A stretch of DNA of 64,000 nucleotides from Adiantum capillus-veneris (Eukaryota > Streptophyta > Polypodiopsida > Polypodiales > Pteridaceae). Under the pieces are notes generated by a model. The model was not told the DNA's origin. It saw only the letters and a program-made list of their open reading frames with translations, and searched no databases. Positions 44,187-55,386 of this stretch are shown one piece after another (within the stretch, counting starts at the first letter, position 1; each line of letters starts with the position of its first letter). The stretch is taken from positions 114,207,477-114,271,476 of the forward strand of contig CM043949.1 of NCBI GenBank assembly GCA_014529385.2. Reading direction: 5' to 3'. A program made the position numbers and the translations under genes.

Positions 44187-45787
44187 TTAGCAAGGCATTA
44201 TGAAAATTCGGACCAATTTTAGTAATGAACCCAAAGGTAATTGTATTGGCGAATCGAGGACCTCTTTCCAATTATCCCCTTCCCTAGTATCAACGTTATT
44301 TTTGTCTTTCCCCTCGTTTGTCACAGTCTTTTTTCGTACATCTTTATGAGTCGCCCAATCCGGAAGCTTAACATCGTCTGTTGGAGCCACATTTTTTCCA
44401 GAATGCTTAATTAGGGAAACCACCGGATCTGACTCATGCAACTCTTCAATCTGAACCATAGCCACACTAGGTTTCTTTTCCGCAACATGTTCCTGTTTCT
44501 TTCGATCATATTCCATAGCCTCTGAACACTCAAACCGCCAATGCCCATCCGTCAAACAGAAAAGGAATGTCTTGGGTCGATTAAGATCATGGCCACCTCT
44601 TCTGGGACCGCGACCCCCTCCTTGACCTCGTCGCCCTGCTTTTCCTTGAAAGGGCATTTTTGATTTATAAGCATGATCCATTGCCACCGCAGGCTCTTGT
44701 CCCTTTCTTGACTGTGGTGGGTGCCATGTGAAAGAATCCCGACTCCTATGACCCTGACCATTGAAATAGCATTCCACTGTATTGTGAGTGTTGGCCGTGC
44801 AGATTACATACCATTTTTTATTCATTGCACACTCTTGAGAGTCATGTCCCAAGTTTCGGCACTGAGTACACCATAGTTCCTTCAGACTTTTAACCACCAC
44901 AGCAGATTCTGACGACCCGGATGGAACACCTTTCCCTTGACGCTGGGATTTTCTCCGAGGTGCCTCCTCCGATTCTTTCCCCGAATCGTTGTTGCCTGAG
45001 TCTAACAAATCTGAGTTTGCAGGCTCCGACTCCAAACTATCACTGCCACTTCCATGAAACTTACGATGAGATTTCTTCCGCTCTTTTTTCTTTGATTTCT
45101 TTGGGGATTCCATATCCTCCAAAGCTTCTCCTGCTCTACAACAGCTCTTGCAATTACATTATCTAGTGGAGTATCTTATTGAGTCCTTGCAGAAAATAAT
45201 CATTCAACACTTGGCTGTTGGCCTTTGTGCTTGACGTACCCGCTACAAAAGCATCCGGAATTTTTTAGCATAATCCTCCATTGACAATGACTTTTGACGC
45301 AGCATACGAAGCTTTTCCAAATGTTGAGGGACCGTCTTTTTCATTCTGAACCGTCTCAAGAACGCTCTGGACCCTTCTTCATACGTCTAAAAGTGATCAT
45401 CAGGGTATTCTGACAACCATTTGGCAGCTTTCCCTAAAAGTGTAGATTCAAACACTGATTGTTGATGAAGAGGAATCACCACCCCTGGATGATTCAATCC
45501 ATACAATTTATTAAATTGTTGCAAATGTACATCACGGTCTTCCTTTGAAAGACCTTGAAAATGGCTATACTTATCTGAGGCTGTGCCATCGTCCCTTGCC
45601 CAAATGTACCCCCTCTCGGAAAAAGCTGACGAACACTAGGAGGTGGGGACAATGGTCGTGAAACCCTAGGACTGCTTATCGGAGATGGTGGTGGAGCAAC
45701 ATGGGTGGGTGAGGGTGAACGCACTACAGGAGGACATGACTGACTACGTGGAGTAATCCGCGCACGTCGAATACGCCTACCACGCAC
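44187..45787 (-). pseudogene. gypsy E gag
   Basis: The likely start is ATG 45589 (M-A-Q-P-Q-I-S-I); the frame is open back to 45787 through a Pro/Arg-rich stretch. The capsid region (45490-45130) is broken by stops. A 311-codon frame (45122-44187) holds the nucleocapsid part: a Lys/Ser-rich basic stretch, then one intact CCHC knuckle C-T-Q-C-R-N-L-G-H-D-S-Q-E-C, then three damaged ones in which a Cys is replaced (Y-V-I-C..., C-Y-F-N..., F-L-F-C...), around an Arg/Gly-rich stretch. Four knuckles is more than the usual one or two for plant gypsy Gag. Confidence 0.8.
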
Positions 45788-45938
45788 CGGACTTGGTGAT
45801 GGAGATACATGTTCCGGAGCCTACGGTGTAGGAAAAACGAATTCATCCAAACCGCCTCTCCTGTCCCTCAATTGGAACCACAGGGTCAGGAGGACCCTGC
45901 GACCTAGTGCACATGCATGTTCACTGCAGGTCGCCCAT

Positions 45939-45956
45939 CGTGCATAGTGGTCGCCA
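45939..45956 (-). other. primer-binding site of gypsy E
   Basis: The minus strand reads TGGCGACCACTATGCACG two bases after the 5' LTR. It starts with the TGG of all tRNA-primed sites. I cannot name the tRNA with confidence. Confidence 0.6.
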
Positions 45957-45958
45957 AA

Positions 45959-46337
45959 TGTAATGGATATTGCCTGGAGAGGAGCAATAAGCATCACGAG
46001 AATGATTATCCTCAAACTGCCTTACATTTTATGAACATCAGAACACAGGAAGGCAGAACAAAAGACAAGTTACAGAAATAGAACGCCCGGCTTCTTCATT
46101 GATATGCAACCGAACACATAGTACAAGAGAGGAAGATGTATTGATGAATTAGAGATATCCCCAAAGATAGGTATGCGCCCCATATACAACCACTGCTCTA
46201 GAACAGATCGGGAATGGTGCAAAACCTCCGTCTTGTCCCATGATATCTTATGAAGAACTGTCCCAAAGCCACATGACTCCTAGTCCGCAATGTCCAAGAC
46301 CTCCGCAGGACCGCACTATGCGGCTTATGCCGTAACA
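45959..46337 (-). repeat. 5' LTR of gypsy E
   Basis: 379 bp, plus-strand ends TGTAATGG and GCCGTAACA, followed by the target-site copy AAGTG at 46338-46342. Confidence 0.93.
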
Positions 46338-47410
46338 AAGTGATGGTGAAGCCTTTGAACCATCAAAAAGAAGAGGCCATAGGAAATCCTATGCCGCGTA
46401 GAAGAGGTCATCCAAGCTCAAGAAGTTCAAAGAGGGAGAGAAGAGCATCTTTTTCCTTACCTACGATGGCACTTTTGGTGTTATGGACAAAATATTGACC
46501 TTTATCCAACCATTCAATGTGGTGTTTGGAGATGAGGTCTTCACGGAGCTCTCTAACCTAGACCATGTAGCTATGCATTTTCAAAAGTTCGCCAGGCAAT
46601 GGTGGTCTAGCCTACGGGCCAACAGTAAAGCTCCACAAACATGGAAAGCTTTAAGAGCTTCCATTATGAAGCAGATTTTGTCCATCGATGCCAAAGACAA
46701 AGTACTCACCGAATGGCAAAGCTTAAAGCACTCTCCTTACGAATCCATTCACAAATATGTAGACAAGTTTTGGGACCTACAACTCAAAGCCACTATCTTC
46801 AAAAAGTTGGATTTTGGAGAGAAAACTCAACAATTTTGTGCGGGCTTAACTGAAGAAATGGCGGAGTATGTCAACTTCCAAAGGCCACACACCATATCAG
46901 CGATTATACACCATACTATGGTGGCCTCTCAAATCAATTTCCAAACATGGGCTAAAAGAAATTTTAAGCCCACGGAAAACAAGGGTTCCAATGAGCCTAA
47001 GGGGAAGGACAATGTCCAAAAGTCTCCTAAGGGCAACCCCAACAAAGCTAAAGAGAAGGGAGTTTATAAAGGCAAAAATAAACTCTCTCATGAAGAGCTC
47101 CAGCGTTATCGCAAGGATAACCGTTGCTTCAAGTGCGGCAAGCAAGGGCATGCGTACCACGCTTGTCCCCAAAAGAACACCCGCCATGAACCTCCTAGAG
47201 CTACCTTGGTTGAAATCCAAGAGGAGGAAATTCACCACAAAGGATCTCCTCTATGCCATGCTTGGGGAAAGGTAAGAGAACATGATGCTTTTATTCTCTT
47301 TGACCCTGGTTCTACTCACAACTTCATATCTATAGAGTTGGGCACCAAGCTAGGCATACAAGCCTAAGAGATGGGAGATGTCCTACCCGCAGACCGTGCT
47401 TTCAAGGGGC
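46338..47410 (+). pseudogene. gypsy A gag C-part and protease start
   Basis: This continues the gag cut at 37917. The 294-codon frame 46483-47367 has the capsid region (A-R-Q-W-W-S-S-L, E-W-Q-S-L-K-H-S-P-Y-E-S-I-H-K-Y, Q-F-C-A-G-L-T-E-E), an intact CCHC knuckle (C-F-K-C-G-K-Q-G-H-A-Y-H-A-C, near 47125) and protease L-F-D-P-G-S-T-H-N-F-I-S near 47310. A TAA at about 47368 replaces a TAC in the sibling. It includes the seven residues missing from B/C, so it is the better guide to the original Gag. Interrupted at 47410 by the second small inverted-repeat element. Confidence 0.9.
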
Positions 47411-47656
47411 CTCGGGGGGTTCACTATGTGTAAAACTACCATATCACGTGCGTTCAAGACATGTTTCTCAAACCCCTTATATGTGAATTTTGTTAGGAAT
47501 ATAATGTATCCTTTTCTTTTAAAATTTGTAAGTATTTTTCAAATTTGAAAAAATAATGCCCTTCTTTGTATATACTTATGTAAGTTTCAAGAACTTTAAA
47601 TACCCTTCTGTTGAACTCACGTGATAGGTTACATTTTATTAGGTGACCTCCCCGGG
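47411..47656. mobile_element. small inverted-repeat element, copy 2 (246 bp)
   Basis: Ends CTCGGGGGGTTCAC and (inverted) CCCGGGGAGGTCAC: 11 of 14 match. An exact 8-bp duplication CAAGGGGC (47403-47410, 47657-47664) flanks it, and the sibling protease gene has the single empty site. It shares subterminal sequence with copy 1 (36691-37223) at both ends, while the AT-rich centre is much shorter. No coding capacity; a MITE-like element. Confidence 0.9.
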
Positions 47657-48454
47657 CAAGGGGCAAGAAGCTTTAGTCACTCCCTTAATCGGGAAATTGA
47701 GGCTCCATGTCCAAAGCTATGTGGACAAGGAGGACTTCTTGATCTCTCCTCTCAAGCATTAGGATGTAATCCTAGGGGCACCATGGTTTGATCGCATGGC
47801 TGCCAATGTTAAATTCCCTGAAAGGATAATCTCCTTTAAGTTCTGGGAAAAAGATATGTATATAGATGCTAAGGAAATGTGTAACACTATACCCATTGTA
47901 CATATACAAGCTTTCAACTAGTCACATAAAGAGCTCTATTTCCATGTACATGATTTTTGTTAAAGATTCTCAAAATGAACCTAATATTTTAGCAAAAGAA
48001 AATATACACAATCAAAAGGAATTAGAGTTATCCAACTTTCTCAAGGGGTTTCAAGATGTCTTTATTGACGACACTCCTTGTGAGCTACCTCCAAAACAAG
48101 GTAATGATGACCATGCAATTGAACTTCTTCCAGGACGTTCACCGCCTAACAAACCTCCTTATAGAGTTTCTCAAGCTCAATAAGAGGAGATTATGCGGCA
48201 AGTGCAGGAGTTAGTTGAGAAGGGCATGGTTAGGCCTAGCTCATCTCCATTTTGTTCTCTTGTGCTACTAGTGAAAAATAAAGACGGCACATATCGTATG
48301 TGTGTCGATTGTAGAGCACTAAATAGGATCACTATCAACAATAGGTTTCCCATTCCACGGGTAGAAGACGTATTTGATAAGCTACAAAAGTCCACCTACT
48401 TCAGTAGGATTGATCTAAAAAGTGGCTATCATCAAATAAGGATAGTTGATCAAG
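47657..48454 (+). pseudogene. gypsy A protease end and reverse transcriptase start
   Basis: Protease continues to about 47880 (the sibling's L-G-A-P-W-F-D-R-L is still readable near 47780). Then the linker frame 47866-48183 ends at TAA 48181-48183, where the sibling has CAA. The RT start follows from 48193: M-R-Q-V-Q-E-L-V-E-K-G-M-V-R-P-S, M-C-V-D-C-R-A-L-N-R-I, and motif A S-R-I-D-L-K-S-G-Y-H-Q. It stops at I-V-D-Q when the CACTA terminus begins at 48455. The fingers/palm start is intact in sequence; motif C must lie beyond the window. Confidence 0.9.
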
Positions 48455-48640
48455 CACTACAAGAGGTTGTGTGCTATTGTGACGCTTATAGCGACGGAAA
48501 TACATTGGGTTTTTTAAACCCCCGACGTCGCTAAAAGCGTCTCTATTAGAGTCGATACGAGAACGTCGCTACCGTAGTCTCTATCAGCGTCGCTATATAG
48601 CGATGCTGCAGTGCACAATTTAGCGACGCCCGAGATTAAA
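48455..48640. repeat. CACTA subterminal repeats
   Basis: After CACTACAAG there are at least six copies of AGCGACG or its inverse CGTCGCT in both orientations, spaced 10-40 bp (near 48493, 48525, 48565, 48592, 48624). Confidence 0.85.
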
Positions 48641-48690
48641 ATTTTTGGTGGCAGGGCACACCACCCATCAACCATATTGTATGTTTCATT

Positions 48691-48733
48691 GGTCTATTTA
48701 CCTTTAAAAAAAGTACAAAGGTAAATATAGACC
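48691..48733. other. hairpin-forming inverted repeat
   Basis: GGTCTATTTACCTTT, an 11-base loop, then AAAGGTAAATATAGACC: arms pair with a two-base bulge. It lies near the 3' end of the CACTA transcript unit. It may be structural or a tiny inserted element. Confidence 0.7.
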
Positions 48734-49182
48734 CAAAATAGTCAGCCACATGACAATATAATCATTAACTCTATCATCCATAGTACGTATTGTTTGCAAA
48801 ATAAAGATACAAAAATGACAAGCGTGAATTGATGGAAGTAAATAAATGACAATTGTACACAGCAGCAAAATCACTTGATTGTTAATCATTGCAAATGTAA
48901 TAGTTACAAACCATTGTCATTATTTAAAAAATACACATGGTTTTCAAAAATACATAGTTAGATGGTCTCATGATACATAAGCTAGGACAAAAAGAAACTA
49001 ATTCTATCTAGCTATGGCTAAACTGACGTCGTCTAATCAGACGTCTCATCACGTCCAAGCGGCGTATCTGTCGGATTCTGCAAAAAAAAAAAAAAGATAG
49101 CTTTTTGTAAGTATAAACATATAGCGAGCGACGTTTATAAAACAATACAATAAATAGAAAAGAATAAACCCTAATACTAACC

Positions 49183-50352
49183 ATGCCACCACGAGAAGTC
49201 AGGATGTCTATAAGGGCGTTTAAGCCCTTCCTGCCTGCGTACTCACGCTCGTACGGAGTGGGATCACGTCCTGTAAATGACCACTGTCAAAACATACAAA
49301 GAATCCGTTATGTTAGAATTTCAAATCCCATAAACCCTAAACTATCGAACATAGATGCGAAAACACTTACAAAATCGGCCTCAAATGATGCCCACCAGCC
49401 GCTCCCCAAGTGGTGCGAGCTCCCTGCCTCTACTCGCGCTCTGGCTGCCTCCTTTTATTGCTTCCACTTGTCGAGATTCTCGCGCGCTTCTTTTTTTGTA
49501 TGCTTCCAATCTTCTTTGGCCAGCCAATCTGGTCTGTTCCATCCATGCTTGATTGCTTTTTGCACTTCGGAACGCTTATGCTTGCAGTATTCGCGCATTC
49601 GAACCTTCATCACATCTTCATTGAAGAGGTCATCCCGTATTGGAATGGGAAACTCGTCAATGAATCATGCTGATGACTCTGTCTTTTAATTCATTCGGTA
49701 CTTCACTCCAGGTGTTTAGTATGTAGTGTCTAAACACCTGAGAGCAAAGACAGCGCATGCGCGAAATCACCTTCTTGCCATCATCATCCAAGATGATGCC
49801 GCCGCTAAAGTTGATGGAGTAAGGCAAGCCCTCTCGCCGCCTCTCACTCGTGAACCTGGGTGTCTCGAGAGGGATCTCTAGCGGCGTGTCAATGGGGGTA
49901 CGGAAGCCAGGTGTCTCCACTGGAGTGTGAGCCCCGAAGCGAGGAGTGTCCACTGGAGTGACTCCTGGAGGAGTAGCTAGTGGTGTGTAGCTATGGGGAA
50001 CGGCACTTAGCCACGCAAAACCTGGTGTCGATGGGGATTCCATGGCTGGTGTCGGGATGGGCAAAGAAGGGGAGGGTAAAGAGCCTCGTCAAACACGAGG
50101 CGGTGTCGAAGCATCGGTGGCGCCATCCCCACAACAACCGCCACCGCCACCACCACCACTAGAGCGCTGCTGCCTAGATGAGTGTGAAGATCATCTCGTC
50201 GACACCGAAGCTTCGGAGCGCGCTGAGGACTCCGAAACAGAGGGAGATGCAGATGGAGTAGGAACGCGCGATGGTGCACCTGAGCGATGACGCTCCACGT
50301 ACCACTGTCTCTGCTGGGGTGACAAAGAAGAAAGAAACTCATCATCGTCCAT
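49183..50352 (-). pseudogene. CACTA second gene, Transposase_24-like (TnpA position)
   Basis: It starts M-D-D-D-E-F-L-S-S-L-S-P-Q-Q-R (ATG near 50351, just after a possible TTTAATGCAG acceptor). There follows a Ser/Pro/Thr-rich linker (T-P-x-x-T-P-x-x-T-P repeats, 50064-49850), then a domain with S-E-V-P-N-E-L-K-D-R-V-I-S-M-I-H (49720-49660) continuing in another frame as F-P-I-R-D-D-L-F-N and K-K-E-A-R-E-N-L. An exon near 49285-49183 has W-S-F-T-G-R-D-P-T-P-Y-E-R-E-Y-A-G-R-K-G. The K-D-R-V/W/R-D-P pattern is that of the plant Transposase_24 family, believed to bind subterminal repeats. Frameshifts are present and exon borders are only approximate. Confidence 0.7.
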
Positions 50353-50421
50353 ACCTGCATTAAACACACGAACATTTAAACTTAATATTGAATGAATGGA
50401 GTAGAAAACATGGACAAGTAG

Positions 50422-50427
<6 letters not shown>

Positions 50428-50475
<48 letters not shown>
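50428..50475. repeat. (GA)24 microsatellite
   Basis: A pure AG/GA run of 48 bases, in the intergenic or intronic DNA of the CACTA element. Confidence 0.97.
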
Positions 50476-50478
<3 letters not shown>

Positions 50479-50779
50479 GTGCTTATCGTCTCTGCTAATG
50501 AGAACATACCTAGAGCATACGTACCTGGAGTGGATGCAAAGAACATTAAATACAATGACGCAATGATGCATATAAATACAATGACGCAATGACACAAATA
50601 CTTAAAGAGACAAAGAATCGTACAAGAACACTCCAGTGCTTGTAGCTTTGGAATGTTCAAAGGCTAGCAGCAAACAGAAAGCGTTCTTCTTCTATTCAAC
50701 TTGAGTGATGAAAGAGGCAAGTGCATAACTCTGAATTTAAAAAACGGAGCACACTTGTTCAAATACAATATTTATGGCT

Positions 50780-53700
50780 TTAAGAGATCTCTCTCTCATC
50801 CTCGCATAGCTCAGCATAACTTCCTATATCTATATAGAGCTCTCCGTTTAAACAGATGTCCTCTGTTTCATTTTGTAGATCCTCTGCATGCACCCCATAG
50901 AGAGTAGCAGCTTGATGTTCGTCTGGCACCACCTCCACGGCTTCTGATTGGGCATCTTCTTCGATCTCCTCCATTGATGCCACTGTGATTGGCACATGGT
51001 AGCCTTCATACGTCCGTGCACTACGAGGGGCTACCTATATGACGTACCACCAGTTTGATGCAGACTTTGTGGGATGAAATATCACGTGTGAGAGCCACAT
51101 AACTTACATGAGAGCTTCCAAGCACATAAATTATAAAACACACGTTAACTATTTACATACTTACTTGTTCACAATGCTCGGGTAGTACGAAAGTGTCTCT
51201 TAGGTCAGTCCATTTCTTAGTTGAATCCACCTCAAGAAAATCAGACTCTCCTCTACGCACAGTAGTGTTGCGACCCTCCATGATTATCTTGAACCATTGC
51301 ACGTCGAACAAGTCGACAAAAAATCCTCTATAATCGATCCTCAAAATCTCTTGTAGCGTGCCGAAGTAAGTGAGTTCCGCCACCACAGGATCTGCATCAG
51401 AGGACCATCGTCGACTAGACTGTTCAAATTTTGCCATGATTCCACAATCTTAAGTAAAACGTTTTTTGTCAATCCGTTCCACCCTAAAATGTCGACCTTT
51501 ACACCATGCTGCTGTGTATGACTTATACTACAACCAACAAAGATTATGAGTGGCCGTTCAAACATCTAGAAAGTTACTAGTCGTACATTGCAAACTTACC
51601 TTGGTCATGCAACCCCTAGAGTACTCCCACTCTTCCTCAGTCACTTCTTCACCGCACTGTTGTGCGCCCTTTAGTTGGTTGTGCAACCATCTTAAGCTCA
51701 TGAATGTTGGTAGGCTCTCCAGACCTGTCGGATAGTGCATCGATGGTCTTCTTCCCTATCTCAACTTGATTCTTGCCCTTTGTCGCTCTTGCTTTGCATC
51801 CTCATATTGTGAGATCCACTTCTGCATGACTGGATTGTGAAGCATGCAAAATCAGTTGATTTTAGCCTCTAGATCTTCCGTCATCTTCTTCTCAACACCG
51901 AGATTGCACATGAAAATTCCATATATGCACTCATCATCTATGGTTCGCCATAGCGTGTCCCGGGCTTTATCAAATCCGTCTATCCACTCTCCAATGTACA
52001 CTAGGGACTCTGATATCAGCCAACCTTCTGCCATGCTACCCTCCGGACGTGCCTTCTGACGCACATATCCCTTGAGCGTTTTCATGAAACGTTCTAAAAA
52101 GAACATCCTATCTAGAATGTACTGTGCCGGCTATTTCCACCTCATCAACTATGTGAACAAGAAGATGCACCTGAATGGTTACCATGGTAGTAGGAAAATG
52201 TTTCTCAAACATACACACAACCTCCGCAGCGTTTAGTTTGGCGAATGGTATGGAGTCCGCGTTGATCTCCTTTTGTGAGATCCATTGTACCAACTTCGCA
52301 AGTTTGTAGATTGTGTTACAGGCGCCAAGAGACAGACATCCCTCAATGGAAATCGGTAAAATAAACTGCAAAACACGTGCAGCAATGATATTAAAGTACG
52401 CCCACACACAAATTTGTTACACAATTCTCACTATGATATACTCCACTATGAACATACCTGACACATTTTATGCCAGCCGTGTGACTTCAAACCGGTAAGC
52501 TTTCCTTCTTTAGTAAAACACGTTCGGAGCGAGTGCATTACGCCAGTGGGGGTCCACAAAGATCAAATGGTCTCTTTTACTTTGCGTTCTTGGGCTCCTG
52601 TGAAAATCCATGGTGCTTTAGGGAGTTTTATCGATCCATCGGACGCTGTTTGTGGCCAATATTGCTCCATACGATCCACATTTCGAAGGTCAACTCTGGC
52701 TCCCAAAGTATCTTTCTTGCCGGTCAGATGGTTCCATAGTAGACTACCCACATTCTTGAATATGTGCATTGGATCGAGCAAGTGAGTGATCATGAGTCGG
52801 GGCCAGTATGGTAACTCGTACCATAGAGATAGTCTCTTCATCCCTGGGGGCAATCCGTCATCACACATCTCCTTCTGCTCTAACCATGCTTGTGCAGACA
52901 TCCTCGGTGTCTCTCTTCCCAAAAATCCATCGCGTAACACATGATTCTCTGGAAGATACTCTTGATGACCTTCTTAGATTTGCTTCTTCAGTGAGGGTGC
53001 CCTACGTGCATTCAGTCTAGGTCCACATGTGACACATGCTCTATATCTGCTTGTTTGAAGCCTTGCATATATACACATGATAATAGATCAACTTGAGAAA
53101 AAGCAAGATTTACAGTGTCTGAGTGAGGAGTGTAAATAGATCACCTGATCATTCTGTTAGTCCGGGATAGTCAAGGCATGGTCCACATTAGAATGCCTCT
53201 GATCAAAGCATTTTGTCGACCTGTGTGTCGGCTCATATCCACCACCTCTATTCTAATACACAATTGTTGTAGCTCTTCCAATAGTGGACGAAGATACACA
53301 TCCATATTCTTCACTTTATATCGCCCCGGCACAATCAAGCTTAGCCATAGGTGCCCCTTCTTCGTAGTCAACCACGGGGAATGTTGTAGTTGACGATGAC
53401 AACGGGCCATACACTGTAAGATGTTGATCTTTGACCAAATGGATCTATGCCATCCATAGCCAGGCCTAAGCGCAAATTTCAAGCTTCCCTGGCAAAATCT
53501 GTCCATGTTCCATCTATATGTTTCCAGGCTGCACAATCTGCAGGAATCCGTAGCACACCATCCGAAGATTTATTCTCCTCATGCCATGATGCTGGGGCGT
53601 CCATGGACTTACATTCGAAGAAATGCTTGATGCGAGGAAGCAGAGGAAAATGTCGCAAAACCTTTTGCGGAATTTCTGTTCCGTGGAGATCTACTTGATA

Positions 53701-54420
53701 TCTTTCGAAATCACATTTTGGACACTTCTCCATGTCTATGTACTCCCCTCTAAAAAGAATGCAGTCATTAGGACAAGCGTGGATCGAATTATAATCCATC
53801 CCCAAGTTTCGCAAAATCTTTCTTGCTTCCTCTCGAGAATGTGGCATCACATTATCAACTGGTAGTATGTGCTCTTCGAGCAACCTACACAACATAAAAA
53901 TACGGTAGAATTGTGTAAAAATCTATCAGATCATTATACATTTAGAGTTTTATTAAAGTAAACTAATTGTAATAGATCACCTGAAAAGCGTTGTGATGCT
54001 AGTGTCACTCCATCCAAACTTTGTCTGCATGTTGAGAAGAACCAGAAGCGCTTTCAATCTAGACACACGTGCTCCATTATACAATGGCGTATCGGCTTCA
54101 CTTTTCATATCATCATAGACAAGCCTTTCTGAATCCATGATCGTCTCGATCATTTCATCAACTTCGGGCTCAAACATTGCCTCGTTGGGAATGTGGTCTG
54201 CATGATCATCCCCCGAGCTGTCAGAGGCTACATCTTGTGGCCTCACATATGCTGCTTGACCAAAGCGCCTGCGAACACGTCTATTGGGTTGCAAGATTGC
54301 TGCCTCTTGGCCAGCGTCACAGTCCGACGAGTTATAATTGGCAAAACTTGATCTATAATAGATGGATTGAACTCGCAAAATTCACGAACGTGCTGCAAAG
54401 AAACGCGTCTTGTCTATCTC
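50780..54420 (-). pseudogene. CACTA transposase TNP2 with DUF4218 and DUF4216 regions
   Basis: The catalytic transposase of CACTA elements. In order: N-terminal D-K-T-R-F-F-A-A-R (54410; the expected ATG reads ATA) and T-P-L-Y-N-G-A-R-V-S-R-L (54090); donor at 53980 and acceptor at 53885 (a 96-base intron); exon 2 with I-H-A-C-P-N-D-C, F-R-G-E-Y, C-P-K-C, V-L-R-H-F-P-L-L-P-R, N-L-R-L-G-L-A-M-D-G-I-N-P-F-G; then S-L-I-V-P-G, M-D-V-Y-L-R-P-L-L-E-E-L (53300); L-P-Y-W, H-L-L-D-P-M-H-I-F-K-N-V (52740). DUF4218 follows: V-H-L-L-V-H-I-V-D-E-V (52150) and M-K-T-L-K-G-Y-V-R-Q-K-A-R-P-E-G-S-M-A-E (52080). DUF4216-like sequence with V-Q-W-F lies near 51300, with an acidic tail to 50780. Several frameshifts and stops; inactive. 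Confidence 0.88.
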
Positions 54421-54432
54421 ACAGCATGCTTG

Positions 54433-55366
54433 TGTTGAGCCAGCAGAGGATCACACCCATATTTTTGCTCACACTCATCATTTTTGTAACCATTGATTGT
54501 AATAAATGTCTTTCCGACATTGATTTTGAATTGAGCCATTCATTAAGTAACGGGACTCAATTGAGTTTCCAGCTTGTAATCCCGAAGTAATTTCACTTGC
54601 TGATGTAATTAGTTAGAGATGTTCTCACCTCCAAGGCTGAGGTATATAAGCCAAAGTTTTGTAACCTAAAGGGGGATTCAGTTTATTAATCAAAGTGAGT
54701 TTTTGAGCGCCGTGACTGTGTCTGAGAGAGAGAGAGAGAGTCTTATCTACTTGCTACGCGAGCTACGGAGCCGCCATTGGAGAAGCGACACCGCCATTGT
54801 GTTAGCAACGGCGAGAGCTACGCACTGATACCAAGAGTGCGCGATATCGGCTTCTATGTGTGGTAAGTTCCTACGAGCTTCGGTGTGAGTTTTCTTCCAA
54901 CTCGTGTGTCGGAATAGAGTGTGCAGCATATCTATAGAACCACAACGAGTAGAGCTACACATTAGTACCATCGGGGTCAAGTTTCGATCACCTGTATTTT
55001 TCGGCCTGTCTTCATACGCGTTTACCGCACGGGGTGGTTATATGTTGATTTTGCAGTTCAAGTCTTTAGGTTGTTGTTCTTACCTAATGTATAGACTTCC
55101 CCTTGATTTTGAGATCGATTCAATGATTCTAGATCCTGTTTCGTATAGCATTCGTTCGTAGTACGGATTTCAGTCACTCGCGTATTTTAGAACTTAGATT
55201 TGATTTCCTTAGTAGTGATCGTCATTAGAAGGTCGAGTAGGTGATTTGACACCCACCTAGTTGTTTCCATGCGCCTGCGGGTCAAGCTCCGTCCTCGTCT
55301 GACAAATTCTGTTGTTGGTTGAGTTCTCGCTATTTAGCTTCCGCTAGCGGCGTAACCGCCTTAACA
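54433..55366 (+). repeat. 5' LTR of gypsy D
   Basis: About 934 bp with ends TGTTGAG and CTTAACA (imperfect inverse). The TATA-like TATATAAG at 54643-54650 suggests a promoter with transcription starting about 30 bases later. A (GA)n run lies at about 54724-54740. The left border is inferred from the TG...CA rule and the loss of CACTA coding sense; the partner LTR is not in the window. Confidence 0.78.
54643..54650 (+). promoter_or_regulatory. putative TATA box of gypsy D LTR
   Basis: TATATAAG in a GC-moderate context, at a suitable position in the LTR. Confidence 0.6.
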
Positions 55367-55368
55367 TT

Positions 55369-55386
55369 TGGCGCCGCTGCCGGGGA
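55369..55386 (+). other. primer-binding site, tRNA-Asp type (gypsy D)
   Basis: TGGCGCCGCTGCCGGGGA, two bases after the LTR. It differs by one base from the tRNA-Asp-complementary site known in Athila-type elements. Confidence 0.85.

Larger units (their letters stand above)
37918..46337 (-). mobile_element. gypsy element E (no chromodomain), inserted in gag of A
   Basis: A full 8.4-kb element on the minus strand with short LTRs, an exact 5-bp duplication, gag with zinc knuckles, protease (L-L-D-G-G-A-G-V), RT, RNase H, integrase, and about 2 kb of extra sequence between pol and the 3' LTR that holds another open region. LTRs differ at roughly one base in ten by eye, so it is older than B/C. 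All genes are broken. Confidence 0.94.
24569..48454 (+). mobile_element. gypsy element A (chromovirus-like), split by five insertions; 3' part outside window
   Basis: The visible parts, in order, are the 5' LTR 24569-26150, leader 26151-26394 and 36568-36690, leader end 37224-37271, gag N-part 37272-37917, gag/protease 46338-47410, and protease-RT 47657-48454. Gaps are filled by its sibling (26395-36567), two small inverted-repeat elements, gypsy E and a CACTA element. Aligning these parts with the sibling restores a continuous element, so the order is secure. RT motif C, integrase and 3' LTR should lie right of 64000. Confidence 0.9.
48455..54432 (-). mobile_element. CACTA (En/Spm) DNA transposon, one end, split by gypsy D
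   Basis: The terminus CACTACAAGAGG begins inside the RT of A. The subterminal region (48455-48640) has repeated GCGACG/CGTCGC motifs, the usual transposase-binding pattern of CACTA elements. The interior carries, on the minus strand, a TNP2-type transposase gene and a second gene of the Transposase_24 type. The 3-bp duplication should be AAG (48452-48454). The other end lies beyond gypsy D and outside the window. Confidence 0.93.
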
